Of a stretch of DNA of 64,000 nt, positions 11,301 to 24,300 are shown one piece after another. The position numbers were made by a program, and so were the translations under genes. Numbering within the stretch: the stretch's first letter is position 1; each line of letters begins with the position of its first letter. This DNA is from Patiria pectinifera (taxonomy: Eukaryota > Echinodermata > Asteroidea > Valvatida > Asterinidae), in NCBI GenBank assembly GCA_029964075.1, contig CM057142.1, forward strand, positions 945,770 to 1,009,769. The letters run 5' to 3'. The notes under the pieces were generated by a model that saw only the letters and a program-made list of their open reading frames with translations, had not been told where the DNA came from and ran no database searches.

Positions 11301-11880
11301 ATCGTGACCGACTGGTCCAAAGCACTGGGCAGATAGATTCGTATAGCCCTGGAGAAGATATTTAGAAGGGGTGACACCTGAAATTATTTTGGGAAGGGTA
11401 CCTAATTTGCATAAATCGTTAATAACTGCCGGGCAATATATTTATTCCCACATTTGGGTATATTTGTTTTTTTTGAAAAATATATTTTGGGGATTCTACT
11501 TACATATATATCCTAACTTAAATAACGGTTTCTAAAGCATATCAAAGACTGGATAGATATGAGGACATAATAAAGATCCAAAATGGCTGCAATTATACCC
11601 TAAAGTTGCGCGTATTCACCTTTTCCTCAGATGTCTGTCTTTCCAAACCGCAGTACCGATGAGCTTCAAATACACAAAGTTACTTACTGGCACAGTTACC
11701 CTAATAAAAGTAAATGGGAAATCATGTGAAAAATGACAACATCTTAAGCTTGATATTTTAGTCCCCAAAAACCAAAAAGGGGGATGAATGAGATGTCCGT
11801 AAATGGGGGAAAACTTAGGCGAACGGTTACCTAATGTGGGGGACCTGAACAAGTTTAAGGAAATCCCCTGAAATAACAGG
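11301..11880 (-). repeat. Nested element family, copy B (inverted)
   Basis: The reverse complement of the copy A/C unit: GATCGTGACCGACTGGTCCA at its left end is the inverse of the right end of copies A and C. CCCTAAAGTTGCGC and ATTTACGGACATCTC (inverted) follow. Together with copy C it makes a roughly 1.2-kb inverted repeat centred near 11890. Confidence 0.8.
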
Positions 11881-11899
11881 CTTGTTGTTAACAATAATT

Positions 11900-12480
11900 A
11901 TGTTCACGTCAAAACGTTTTCTTACCAACAATTTTGGGAATATCCTTGAACTTGTTCAAGTCTCAAACATAAGGCAACACTTCACCTACTTTTTAGCCCA
12001 ATTTACAGACACCTTGTTTTCCCCCTTTTTTGCTTTCTATGCTAAATATCAAAATGTGATCATTTTCCACATGATTTTCCAACAAAGTTTGAACGGGGTG
12101 ACGGTGGCAGAGCATGAATTTGAAGCTCATCAATACTGAGGTTTGGCAAGACTATCTGGAGCCGGAGACAAGGGATATCATGAGCGCAACTTTAGGGTAT
12201 AATGGAAGCCAGTGGATCATTACTATGTCCTCATAATTATGCAGTCACTTATCTGCTTTAGAAAATGTTACTGGAGTATGAATGTGTAAAAGTAGAATCA
12301 CCCAAATATACTCGTCAAAAAAAATGGGAACAAATATATTACATGGCAGGTATTAACGATTTATGCAAATTAGGCCCCTTTCCCAAAAGAATTTCAGGTG
12401 TCACCCTTCTAAATATCTTCTCTAGGGCTATACGAATCTTTTCTACCAAGTTTGGTGCTTTGGAACAGTCGGTCACGATC
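11900..12480 (+). repeat. Nested element family, copy C
   Basis: Same block order as copy A: CCAATTTACAGACACC, then CATCAATACTGAGGTTTGGC, then GCAACTTTAGGGTATAATGG, then CAGTCGGTCACGATCTCG at the right end. It is head-to-head with copy B. Confidence 0.8.
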
Positions 12481-13114
12481 TCGTCGAATAATTGGTGGCA
12501 ATTATGTTGAATACGACATGTTCTCTGTTGTTAGTCCTCACATATCGAACCTTTTTTGAATGTTCGTGTAATCGTGGAGTCCAACCATTTTTTAAAAACA
12601 ATATTTGAAACAAAAAGTTTAAATCCAACCTTTCAAGAAAGCAATTTTTAAAATCAAAATAATAGCAGTCTTATCCTCTTGGCGTTCATAATTCGTTTTT
12701 AAATGCAGGCTATTTGACAACATAGGCCTATCTTTACATTTTGAAATAATCTTATAAAAATCTTTCCCTTTACGGTTTTAAAAGTGTTGATTGTTAATTG
12801 ATTCACATTTTTTTTGGTCTGAGTACCGTTTCCAAGTAATGAGTAAATAGACGTGGGTTTGACTTCTTTTTTTTACTTCATTCCAATCGTGGTTAAGTTG
12901 CGTTTCCGTGTTCAAAGAGGGCGATTCTAAGAATAGATTAAAATAATTCTCAGATAAAATTAAAATCGTTAGCTTTTACGTCATCACTCTCAGCACAAAT
13001 AATATTATTTTTGCACAAGACAATTTTTATTTCACGCACCTGCATGGTTCACGTCGCTCACGTTCACTCGACTTGCCTATCACTCAAGCGTTTTAGAGAT
13101 CTCTGATATGGGAA
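12481..13114. other. AT-rich upstream flank of TOGARAM1
   Basis: No gene or recognised repeat. It is AT-rich with several T tracts. It may hold distal promoter elements of the gene starting at 13389, but no motif stands out. Confidence 0.4.
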
Positions 13115-13182
13115 CCAATGATCAATCGACTTCATAGGTCACGTGATCACAATACACAATACATAGTGCGTGCGGCCATCTT
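13115..13182 (+). promoter_or_regulatory. Candidate TATA-less promoter of TOGARAM1
   Basis: Three general promoter motifs cluster 200-275 bp before the ATG: CCAAT at 13115-13119, a CACGTG E-box in GTCACGTGATCAC at 13140-13145, and GCGGCCATCTT at 13172-13182. The last is the reverse of a YY1-type AAGATGGCCGC. No TATA box is evident. The transcription start is not visible from sequence alone. Confidence 0.4.
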
Positions 13183-13388
13183 GCTAATAAGTGGATTTCG
13201 CGGACTGGGAACCCGACGCAAAATCCCCTCGGTTTGAAGACAAAATCTGGCTGATTTTCTTAGTTGTCTCGGAAGTTCTGTCATGTGAGATATGAAGCAC
13301 TCATCCCGTGGGTTGTGAGTGAAAAAAGGAATTTTCTTTTCGCTGTATCGACAGTGCAAATACGCCGTCTATATCGGGTCTCGCTTGA

Positions 13389-15380
13389 ATGGCTGGAACG
13401 GTTGCCAAGCGGCCTGTACACAATTTTAGTCATGTTGACCTCCAATCCGTGAAAAAAAGGGAAGGGGAACGGGAGCACAGCGAGCATCCTGAACGGTCAG
13501 CGTCGCAAAGAATGGATGAAGATGACATTCTAACTCAGCTAGAAGACGATGGATATGCTGAACAGAGGGCTTTCATTTTGGATGATCTCACGCAGAAAGT
13601 TCGCCGAGATGGAGGCAGGTTGCCCTTCGATAATCGGCATGCACTTTTCCGGGGACTGACGCTGGTGTTATTGGACCAGAACTGGGAAGTCCGTTTGAAA
13701 TGCACCCAGTTCATTTGTGAACTGATCCCCCAGTTTGGCCCAGAGCTGGACTCCTGTATGGCCATCGTACTGCCACAAATTGTGGCCAATCTGGGGGACA
13801 GCAGAGTCGCAATTCGAAAAGCAGTCATTCAGACACTGCACGTTCACATGAAACACACGACCAATGTGCAACAAATTTTCACCTTTCTTGTCACCCACGG
13901 ATTACAGAGTAGAGACTCCAAAGTTCGCATGGAAGCGACAATTCAGTTGCCTGTGCTGTTAACTCGGGAGTTTGCCTCCGTAGATCTGTCGAGCGTCACT
14001 CATGCACTGGCCAAGAAATTTTGCGAAGATAATGACGAAACTCTGATTGACACTGCTGGAATTTCACTGGAAAGAATAAGAACCTTAGTTGGTAAACAGC
14101 AGTTTGATTCCTACATTCAGCAGCTGCCTTCACGGGATAGAAATGCATACAACCAACGTGTCGTTAGTGCCGTTAGACCAGGAAACTCTGAAATACACAG
14201 ACCTACACCGGATGAATCCAGTCCCAGCCATAGCAAGGAACCAAAGTTTGGATCAAATTCAAGAAGACAAGGGGAAACTGAAAACGGAGAGCGATATGAA
14301 TTTGGGGTCATACCAAAGCACGTGATGGACCAATTATTGGATCAGACCCAGTGGAAAACAAGAGCGAATGGGGTACAAGAACTGAAGACCATAATTTCTT
14401 CATTAGATGATGCTTCACGTATTGTGCCACACATGCTGGCTTTCATAAGCTTTCTCTGCAATCTTCTCGATGATGTGAATTTCAAGGTGACCCTCTTGAC
14501 CTTGGAAATCTACGGCGTGTTGGTCACCAAGCTCAACACGGGCGTGAAACAGTTTCTGAAACCGCTGATTGCCGCACTCACAAAACGATTTGGCGACAAC
14601 AAAGTGGTCATCCGGCAGGCCAATATGAAAGTCCTCATGCAGTTGATGCACGTGCTGACCCCGCGATCGGTGGTTAGCGCCATCGGTGACAGTCTCAAAC
14701 ATCGCAAGTCAGGCGTGCGCGAGGAGGCACTGAATATCATCATTGCCTCGCTGCTGACTTTCCCAAGCTACGACTTTGACCTTGCAAAGCTGTGCCAGAT
14801 GCTGGCTCCCACGCTCGGGGATGCCAAGCGTCGGGTCCGACAGGCTGCCCTAGAATCATTCGCAGTGCTTGCTCAGGCCATGGGACCAAGCAGAATACAA
14901 CCGCTCATCCATGCCGTTGACCAAATAGAACTCCACATGGATGAAGAGGGTGTGATGAAAGCGGTGCAGGCAAGACTTGCCCGTCGCCGTTTACCCAGAC
15001 TGAATGACGATGGCCTAGTAGAATACGCAACTGCTGTCCCTACATCGGCAACAAGCAGAACCAGTCCTGGGGTATCCAAAGATAATGACATTCAATGGAT
15101 AATGAAAGGAACTGGGAGTACAACCACAGGTAGTGCCAGAGAGCGAAGTCACGTAGATCCTAGGAGTCTAGAGCTATCACAACCCTCGCCGACGCGTGCC
15201 ATCCCTGGACAGGGAGGCAATCAAGAAACCTCGCCACCCAAGAGATACTTCAGTGCAGGGAAGGGGCGGGGCAAACTACCTTGGGAGGACGAGACTGATT
15301 TGCCATTTGAGCAGGAGGAGAATATGCCGCCTGCAAACAGTGTCAGTAGGACACATGTTATCAGCAGTGCTCCAACGCAG
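13389..15380 (+). CDS. TOGARAM1: TOGARAM1 exon 1: start, TOG1 and TOG2
   Basis: 664 codons, phase 0 out, donor ACGCAG|GTAGGTATT. The ATG at 13389 begins MAGTVAKRPVHNF and is the first in frame. The internal ATG at 13512 (MDEDDILTQLEDD) sits right at TOG1 and is the alternative start. TOG1 (about 44-250) is a HEAT-like helical array with NWEVRLKCTQFICEL and DSRVAIRKAVIQTLH helices; it lacks a Trp in its first loop (DDGYAEQR). TOG2 (about 305-545) opens with LLDQTQWKTRANGVQELKTI, where W322 fits the tubulin-contact position, and continues through DDVNFKVTLLTLEIYG, DNKVVIRQANMKVLMQL, KSGVREEALNIIIASLL and AKRRVRQAALESFAVLA. After TOG2 comes LPRLNDDGLVEYA and then SAGKGRGKLPWEDE. Holding both N-terminal TOG domains in one exon is notable. 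Confidence 0.9.
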
Positions 15381-18300
15381 GTAGGTATTACTTTAATAAA
15401 AAAGACTACAAATATAAAAAAAGATCTGTAATTTTTCTTCAAATTAAAAAAGGAGGACTTTTATAAATACTTGTTTATGTGGAAAGAAATTTCTAAAAAT
15501 GAAACAGTATTAGTTTATTAAGACCAGAAACCTGATACCGGTACATGTACTTCTTTGAGAAATGGCTTAACGTTTAAACGGTTCTGAAAATATTTAATGA
15601 ACGTTTCCAATTTACGCAACGTCACATCCTTAACAGGACAGGAGACTGAGACATTGATTTCAGTAAAATATGCGAAAAATGCCAGGCTAACTTATTTACT
15701 CTTTAGCCAATGAAATGCGGGGTTATGCCCCAGAATGTCTTAACCCTAACCTCACCTAAAGCTACAAAATACTAAATTTGTAAACTGTAGTATGAAATAC
15801 TTCTGCGCCATATACATATGTAAGTGTGCACAACAATGTTCAGGGGGTATTCTGAGTACTTACTCAGTTCTTTATCCCAAAGTAATGGCTTGGAAGTTAG
15901 AGTTAAGGAGGCAAAGATGAAGGTCCTGAGCAATCAATCACCCGTGTGTTACTATTTTCTAATTTCAGGTTTTAAAAATTTGTTTCAAGTTTTTGCACCG
16001 GAGAATGGATCATAAAAACTAGACGGGCACACAGAAGTGCAAAAACATGCATTGCACAGATACACTATCGCAATCACTGTTTAAATGTTTTTTTTACCCA
16101 GTATGATATTTGATGAGATTTAAAGTTCCAAGCCCAAATGCTCCAAAAATAAATAAAAGAAAAAAACAAAAAAACCCACAATTTGCAAGGTTCTTAAGAA
16201 AACAATACTTCAAAAAAAGTGAACATTGTTCTACTTCAGTACTTGCATCTTGGATTTTCTCCAATGCTTGAAAATTATTACCCCTGTTCATCAGGCAATG
16301 AGATCTGTATTTTTTTTCTGCAGCAGCTTTAGATCAGTACAATGTGGTCTCTATCCTCACTGGTACCCGTTTATATTCCTGGGTGGAGAGAGGCAATTGT
16401 AGTAAAGTGTCTTGCCCAAGAACACAAGCACCATGTTCCCTGTCAGGGTTTGAACCCACGTACATATGTACAAGTACCATGTACCACTACGCTAGCCCCA
16501 TAAATGTGGCCAATTTACTGGACTACCTCCGTAAATAAAGGCCACACTTGGAACATGTACCAGAAAATGTAGAACTTTGACAAGTTTTTATTTTCACATT
16601 TAGACTTTGTAGTATGCTTTAGAAGCACACTCACCCTCTTTAAAGCGATAGAAAATTAATCCCCTCTTTTTCAGACGTCTATGTTTCGTGTAATTTCCAG
16701 GTTCATTCTGAACAGGTTAGGCAAAAAAATAATAGTTCTGCTTTCGGTTTCCCTACCTTCCCGATTCTGACAGCCCGTACCCTAATTTTTTTATGGGGAA
16801 ATGAGAAAAAAACACCCAAAACCATCAATTTTACTTTTTACCCTTGACTACACGCAGACGCCTCCATATGATCGTACACAAAAAAAATTAGCAAAAAAAA
16901 TTATTTCCCTACCTACATGTACCTACCCTATTTTCAAATGCCATGTAATCGGAAGCAGAACTATTTTTTTTTTTGCCTTAGTGTACACATAAATTCCAAC
17001 ACAAAACTACATGAAAAATAGACATCTGAAAAAGGGGGGATTAATTTTCTATCGCTTTAAAGAGAGTGAGTGCGCTTGTAAAGCGTAAATAAACTACAAA
17101 CAAAGTCTAAATGTGAATATAAAAACATTTTCGGGTACATGTGGATGTTCGAAGTGTGGCGCTTATTTATGGAGGTAGTCCAGTAAATTGGCCACATTTA
17201 CGTGTATGGGGCTACCACTAGGCATGAGTCAAACACATAACCATAAGGCCAAGGGTAGGCCTTCATGTACTTCAGACCTCCATTACATGTTGTACATGTA
17301 AGTGTACATGACACATGTATGGGATTTTACGAAACCCAATATCTTATCACATCATTTCGTCTTACATGTAGTTCAAGTACACCAACAGGCATGTTGTGTG
17401 AACACTTCACACTGTCAAAGCAAAGTACTGTACCCTCAATTTACAAAGGATTGAAAGAGCTATTATTTACTGCATGCAGAGTGCTAAGTAGGGCTGTCCT
17501 ATTTCCAATAATTTAGTATTCGATTATTCAAAACTGCACCCGACCAAATATTCAAATATTCAAAACTTGCCAATCAAGTTTTACACACGCCACCGCCAGC
17601 AGCCCTTGCTGGTCAAAAGTTGCATAGAAGCCTAAATTCATGCACGGTTGAGCATGAGCATTTACAACACCAGGTCAAGAACTTGACAAAGTGCATACCC
17701 AATACTGCAAAAATCCTCCATTTTGCATAGAGGATTTGGGAAGGTTAGGGTTAATATTGATAAAAAGTTATATTACAGTAAAGGCCAAAAAAAATTATTT
17801 CTGCTTCAGTTTTTATTCAAACAGCCCCAACCCTAATTTTTTTTTATGGGGAAATGAGAAAAACACCCAGAACCATCAATTTCTACCTTTTACCCTTGAC
17901 TACACGCAGACGCCGCTTAAATGATCATACACAAAAAAAATTGGGGGGGGGGGGGAAGAAGAAGAAAAAAAAATTCCCTACCTACATGTACCTACCCTAT
18001 TTTTGAATGCCATGTAATCGGAAGCAGAACCAGGAATTTTCAAGAATTGTGAGTTTTCATTTTTTACAGCATTGTTACCAGTGTAAAAACCAAGACAATT
18101 TGAGTAGATTTCCTTGTACAATAGTGCCTAGTTGAAAATAATTGCAACAACACCCTTGGGTGTGAGCATACATTTTGTACATGACATTGACATTGTAATA
18201 CATTAAGTGTGTGACAGACTAAAACTAATTCCAAAAGGGTGTTCCTTAAATTTTTGTTTAGTTAAGAGCCGTGGAAGTTATCATATTATGCTTTAATGTT

Positions 18301-21300
18301 ACAAATTTCACGGTCTCTTTCTTTTACACGTATCATGTTCGCATGGCCTACTTCATGCACTATGATAGAGGGATGATGATTTATGAATCGATATTTGCAT
18401 GCGTTTATTACATATATATTTAGGAATCTAACTACGTGATGTCCATGTATGAAATATTGTACAAATTGCCATGATGAATAAGTGCAGTAGGCATATGCCT
18501 CCGCTCAGGTATGCGTGTAATATTGGAAGTAGCAACCCGCACGCATGCTGCAGAGGTAACCATGGCAACGGCCAACAAAATTGATACAGAGTTGACCTTG
18601 GAGGGGAGCGGGAGGCGAACCGAATCGATATTATTTTTTTGCGCAGGAACAATTGCAAAATACATGAAGGTGGGGAAGGGATATATTGGTGCAGTCACGT
18701 TCTGCAGCGATGGCCATGGCCATACACTCAACTTCAAGTTGTGCAGTGGATTTACCTCTGAAAGATTGAAAAAAAAAATTGTACAAAACATCAACACTTG
18801 GTACATTTTTTCTAAGAACCTTCCTTAAGGCCGGTTGATACTTGACACAAAAGCGAACGCAAATGCGAATTTGTGACTCCAGGGCAAGTTTTTTCGTTAC
18901 GAATTTGCAAAAGTTGAACCCATTTCAACTCCGGCGAGTTTCGCAGCAAATGCTTTGCGATGTCAAATTCGCTTCGCTTGAAGTACATGTATGAACTGAC
19001 CTTTATTCTTCACAAATCCACTACTGCACAGAAACCCAATTCCACGTTCTTTGCACTTAAGCATTAAATGAGCAGGGCTTTTGTATTCTGTGTACACCTT
19101 TCCAAATCATATAATGTCTTCCAAAACCTGGAGGATTTCGAAGGATGGAGTGTTCTAAAGGGTTAAAAGTATTAAATATATAACATGTGCAAACATAAAA
19201 AAAAACCTACCAAATTATTATGAAATACCCGGTACCTCACTTGACTGTAACTTAATAGTCCCAAGCATCCTGTGAAATCATGGCACCTGGGCTGCGTTCC
19301 GCTCACGCGAACGAACGCAGCGTTCGGCGCGCCGTTCGCGTTCGTTGCGCCAGTCAAAGTGGATGAATCAATGAAATTCCAAATAAAAAAAGTTGTCAAT
19401 GGCCGACAGTAGCAGCGGTGCCCCGTTTTTTGCGGCTGCACATCTTACAAGAATTTATGTCAGTCAGAACCAGTGATTCCTCAGGAATACATGATGTGGA
19501 AATCTTGTTGTCTTGTTCAGCTTGCTTGCAATACTAACTAAACTTCATCATTTTTGTCCTTGTCCCTGATGAAAAAAAAAAAAAACTGTCTGCTTACCTG
19601 TCCGCCATCTTTAAATATACGTCACCAGCCAACAGCGAACAGCCCCTTGACGTCGTTCGCCGTTTTCGCTAACGTTTGCCAACATTATTGGCGCACATCG
19701 CGTTCCGCTCCGCGAACAATGCGAATGTTGGCAAACGTTGGCAACGTTCGCGTGAGCGGAACGCAGCCCAGGTGTGCTGTCATTTTAAAAAAAAATGTGG
19801 CATTTTTGTATCATTGTCCAACGATGTTCGAAAAAAACTGTTTGAAAAAAACTGACTTTTAAAATAAAAATACTACTTCAATTTACCAAATGTTGTTTGC
19901 AATCAGTTACACATCCATGAACGGGTGCAAGCCAGCTAGTCTGGTTCCCTTGCCTGACAATTCCATGACATCTATAAATTTCTCTGTTTCGTCTGAAGTA
20001 GGGTCAGATAACCAGACTACAAAAACAACTCTTTTTTTTCTTGGATTTTCCAGTATCTTTGAACACAAAACTTAAAAAAGTCAGCGTAACAATATTGGTA
20101 TAAAATAAATTTAAAAATGCAAATGTTGTACATTACATACCGGTACATGTACCAGTACATTTGCACCTTTAACTTGAAATGTGTGCATGGAGATTTGTTT
20201 CTCAGATTGTGTGGGGGAAGTTTTTCTAGTATTGTCCCAAACCTTGTATATTTTGTAAGTTGCAAAGTTGTGCTGCAGCCGAACTGCCAAACCGATCTAA
20301 AAATAGCCGAACTTGGCCTTCCGAACCGAACCCGAACCGAACCCAAATGTCGGTTCGGAAGAGTTCAGCAAGTATTTGTTAGGGCTGCGATCGGTAACAC
20401 GGTAGCAATTTACGATGTTCATTTCTCAACGCAATCAAGTCAAATTATAATGGTATTTTGTTTACACAACAAAATAAGATTCATCCTGCAACTTGTGTTG
20501 TATAGCATGTGGAAATTACGGTGCCTATTTCTGTCAGACGTGCGCGGTACATGTTTGTTCGAACAGGGGAACAGCCTGTAGCCCAATACATTGTATCATG
20601 GACATTTATGTACATGTACATTATGTATGCACTTCCGAAGCCGAACCCAACCGAAGTCTGGAGAAAAAAAAATCGAACCGCAACCGAACCGAACCGAACC
20701 GAACTAGAGGATCAGTTTCAGCACTATTTCAAATGTTCACAATAGCTTTGAGCCATTTTTGTCCAGGAGAGAGCCTTACCTTAATGCACCCTTTGGACCT
20801 GCCAAGTGTAGCAATGTATCTGTTGCTGATCACTAGGATACAGCATGTTTTGATGCAAAGAGAAAAGACAGCGATAACTGTATGGCTCCAGTGGTACTCA
20901 AGTAGGGTAGTCCGTGCAGACAAGGGCTGGAATCCACTCCACTGTGTGGGTCAATCAGTTCAAGATTTACATGTATGGACTATTGAAAGCCATCATGCAC
21001 TGTTGGTATTATTTGAAAATAACTCACTCACTTTGTAAGTAGCAACTGCATACTGTGAAATCCTTCGTCAAAGTGAAGTTAGGCCCCAAAAAGCAAAAAC
21101 AATGCTGTGTTTGGTGAACATAGGGTCGGCAGATTTTTATTTTTTTTGTAGTTTAATTAAAGTTGAATTTTTTTTTTGTATGTACATTTATGTACTGTAC
21201 AGATGCAAGTATATAGGATTTTTTTAGTGAAAAAAGGTGTCTTAAGTTATTTTGGCAATGTGACCGGAAAACACAGCATTTAGTTGCTTTTGGCCTTAAA

Positions 21301-24300
21301 ACTACATCACGTAGATGTTCTCTGTTCTTTCCATTTAAGTAGAGTGAACTTGTTTTTATCCAAATATTTCTATCAAATTAGGTTTTGCCCTTCACCGACG
21401 TATAAACACTGTATACTCAGTGTATTACCTCCCGAGTGAAAGTTTTTATTTCACATGTATTTCTATGAATGTTTTACGATTCTAAAAGTGTTCGTTAGGC
21501 ACTGTAGCTTGCACATCCTAAAAGACAATGAGAAGAAATTACAGTTTCTGGTATTGGGAAAACCCCAGAAGAATATTCTCAATCCAATCCGCTTATTGGC
21601 CCAGGCGGGATTTGAACCCGGGTCACAGTGGTGGAAGGCGAGGAAATTACCGCTACCTGAAGGACAGACTGTCTGAAAATTAGGCCTCCTACGTATCATC
21701 AGGTTTTATACCAGACAAAACATGGAAGAGGGAAAGATGTCATGTAGTGCATCTGTGCTCTATTCCACTCTACATGTACCTTCGGTCTGGTGACAAATGG
21801 GATACAGATGCACATCATGTCATTATCCCAGTTCCACTTGGCAATATACAATGTACATGTACATTGTACATTAAATTGTAGACTCAACATTTGTTCATGT
21901 GTCAAAGCCTTGAACTGTGTTTCTGCAGGGTCAAGTAAAACCTTTCCAGGGTTTTTATCAGGATGACTCAAATGGCTTGGCAGATCAAATTTGTTGTCTA
22001 AAAAAATTAAAATGCTACATGGGGGAGCACTTAGGTATTTTTTTTTATGTACACAAAGAACAATTGAAGTACATTTGTATACAGTTTCTGTCATCCAGGC
22101 TTCCAAAAGTTTCTGGGGTGAAATGATTCAGTCATTCACTGAGATGCTTTTAGTCTAGATTTAGTGAATAGAATATTCTTGTAAAGGCTTACTGATCGAA
22201 GCTGTTTGATCAAATTGTAGTTTCAGCCCAAACAGTCAGTAGCAGCATTGAATAGTCCGGTTCCACTTCCGACACAATGCAAATCAATACAGATTAGTCT
22301 CGGACTGTGCCGGTAACTTGCATACTTGTACGTGTACAGCATTTTCATTCTTACATTAGGGAGGGAGGGGGTGGGTGTCAATGAAGGGACTTGCTAAGCA
22401 ATGTGAATACCGAATTGATTTCCATCGGAAAGTACTGTATACGGCCCGGGAGTTGGCATTTTAATTCATTCTCTGTATGTGTGTGTGTGTGGGGGGAGTC
22501 AAGTTGGAACTGTTGAACTTTCCTTAGCTTCCATTTGTGTACCTCTGGTTTGGTTCCCAAACACTTAATAAAATTTTTTTTAAAAATTCCCACAAGCTCT
22601 TCAGTCTTGGGAACTGTACGGTGGCAAAGTACTTTTGAGAACATTTATTTTCAAATTCACATGTATACAGGTACATGTACAAATTTACTAGAAATGAACT
22701 GAAACAAAATGTAAAATGCATACTGTGTACCTGTAAGGATTGTGTATTTTTTTTTAAATATTGTACACTGTCAACATAATTCTTTGTTGATAACTTTTAC
22801 TTTTGATATAAAAGTTCTAACATGTACTGGGCCAAGTCACTCAAGGAAATTTTCACAGGCATCTTGGCAGCCAAATGCACTACAAGGTATTAAACATGTT
22901 AAAAGGAATTTTTGTGGGAATTCCTCAGAACATGACTTGGAATCAAAATTTGCCTTTTGGGCTTCACTTAAAATTTGCTTCGAATAACTTGCCTTAAAAT
23001 TGCTTCTTGTACAACTTGCATGTAACATGAGGCAATTTTTAAATCGTTGAAGGGCAAAACCCAATATGGAATTTATACGACCCGACGCAAATTCCATCTT
23101 ATGAAATACGTGTAACATGGCAGAGCCTGAGTAGACAAGCAGTATGGCTGTGTTAGTTCAGATTAAAAAAATAAGCAAAAGTTTGCTGTTACATGTAAGT
23201 GTCAAAAACCTGTCAGTTGTTACACATTCTAAAAGACAGTGCTCACATTTTGTGACATGTACAATAATGTGTACACACAGTGAATATTGACATTATTTAC
23301 TGCAGTCACACCGACACAGTATATTGTCTGGGAAACACTCGTCGGCCAAATACATGTAAGTGCTTTGGTACTTGGTACATGTAATCCCTTTCAAATGTTA
23401 ATTTGACTGAAATTGTTACATCATTGGCAATTGGGCAATTCCACACTAATGGGCCAATTAGATAAGTTTATGGATGTTGCATAAAAGATGAGCTAGTATT
23501 TTCTTCTTCTTTTTTTCCCTATACCTTGCTAAGTTGAAAGTGACTAGGACAAGACAAGAAAAAAGATGTTATCTTTTTTTGGGAGAAAATAACAGGCATC
23601 TTTTCTGGGTGATACGTATGTAACATGGACAGACACACTGCAAAGAAAAGGGTGCTTAGGACAAATTCAATTTCTAATAGGCACTTCCAGTGACATTATC
23701 AACCCATTTTACATTGATATCAAACGAAAATCTAACAGTTTCCACACTGGCTTCAGATTTATGATGTGATTAGGGTTTCGAAAAAACAGGGACAGACATT
23801 TTGTGACAAATGTCCAGTCTGTTCGTACGTATAAATCCTGATTATATCAAATAATTCTTCACATTGACTCTGAGTTTTCTAGGTTTTGACTGATAGCGTT
23901 GCTCCGGGGTACATCTTCTTAAATAAGTCAACATTAGGGGATCATGACATTTTATGCTTACTTTGTGACTTTGAAATATCTAAAATGTCTGTCCTTCGTT
24001 ACGTTCATGTGTATGGTACGCAACACTTTTTAAAACAATATCCACTATATTTTTCTAAAATACAAAACCAGTTATAGGCCTATCCTTTGCAAGTGAGGAT
24101 ATTTGTTCGAAGCTTGCAATGTTTACAGCAAAAATTGAGAGACCAATATACTTTTATCATCAAAACTTAAAGGTCTTCTCAAATGTCACACTTTTGGGCC
24201 CATTAGTGTGGAATTGCCCACTACATACATGTACATGTACATTTTTACACTGTTGCAGTATAAGAACATGGACCCTACTCATCCTAAACAATGGGCAAGG

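Noticed and set aside
18428..18828. Overlapping open frames of 76-124 codons on both strands around the X-box
   Set aside because: Three frames are open at once, none has domain-like composition or a usable donor; kept only as a possible regulatory island.
20493..21038. 181-codon open frame on the plus strand in intron 1
   Set aside because: It runs through CGAACC repeats (giving RTEPNRT runs) and ACATGT words; no domain, and no splice support.
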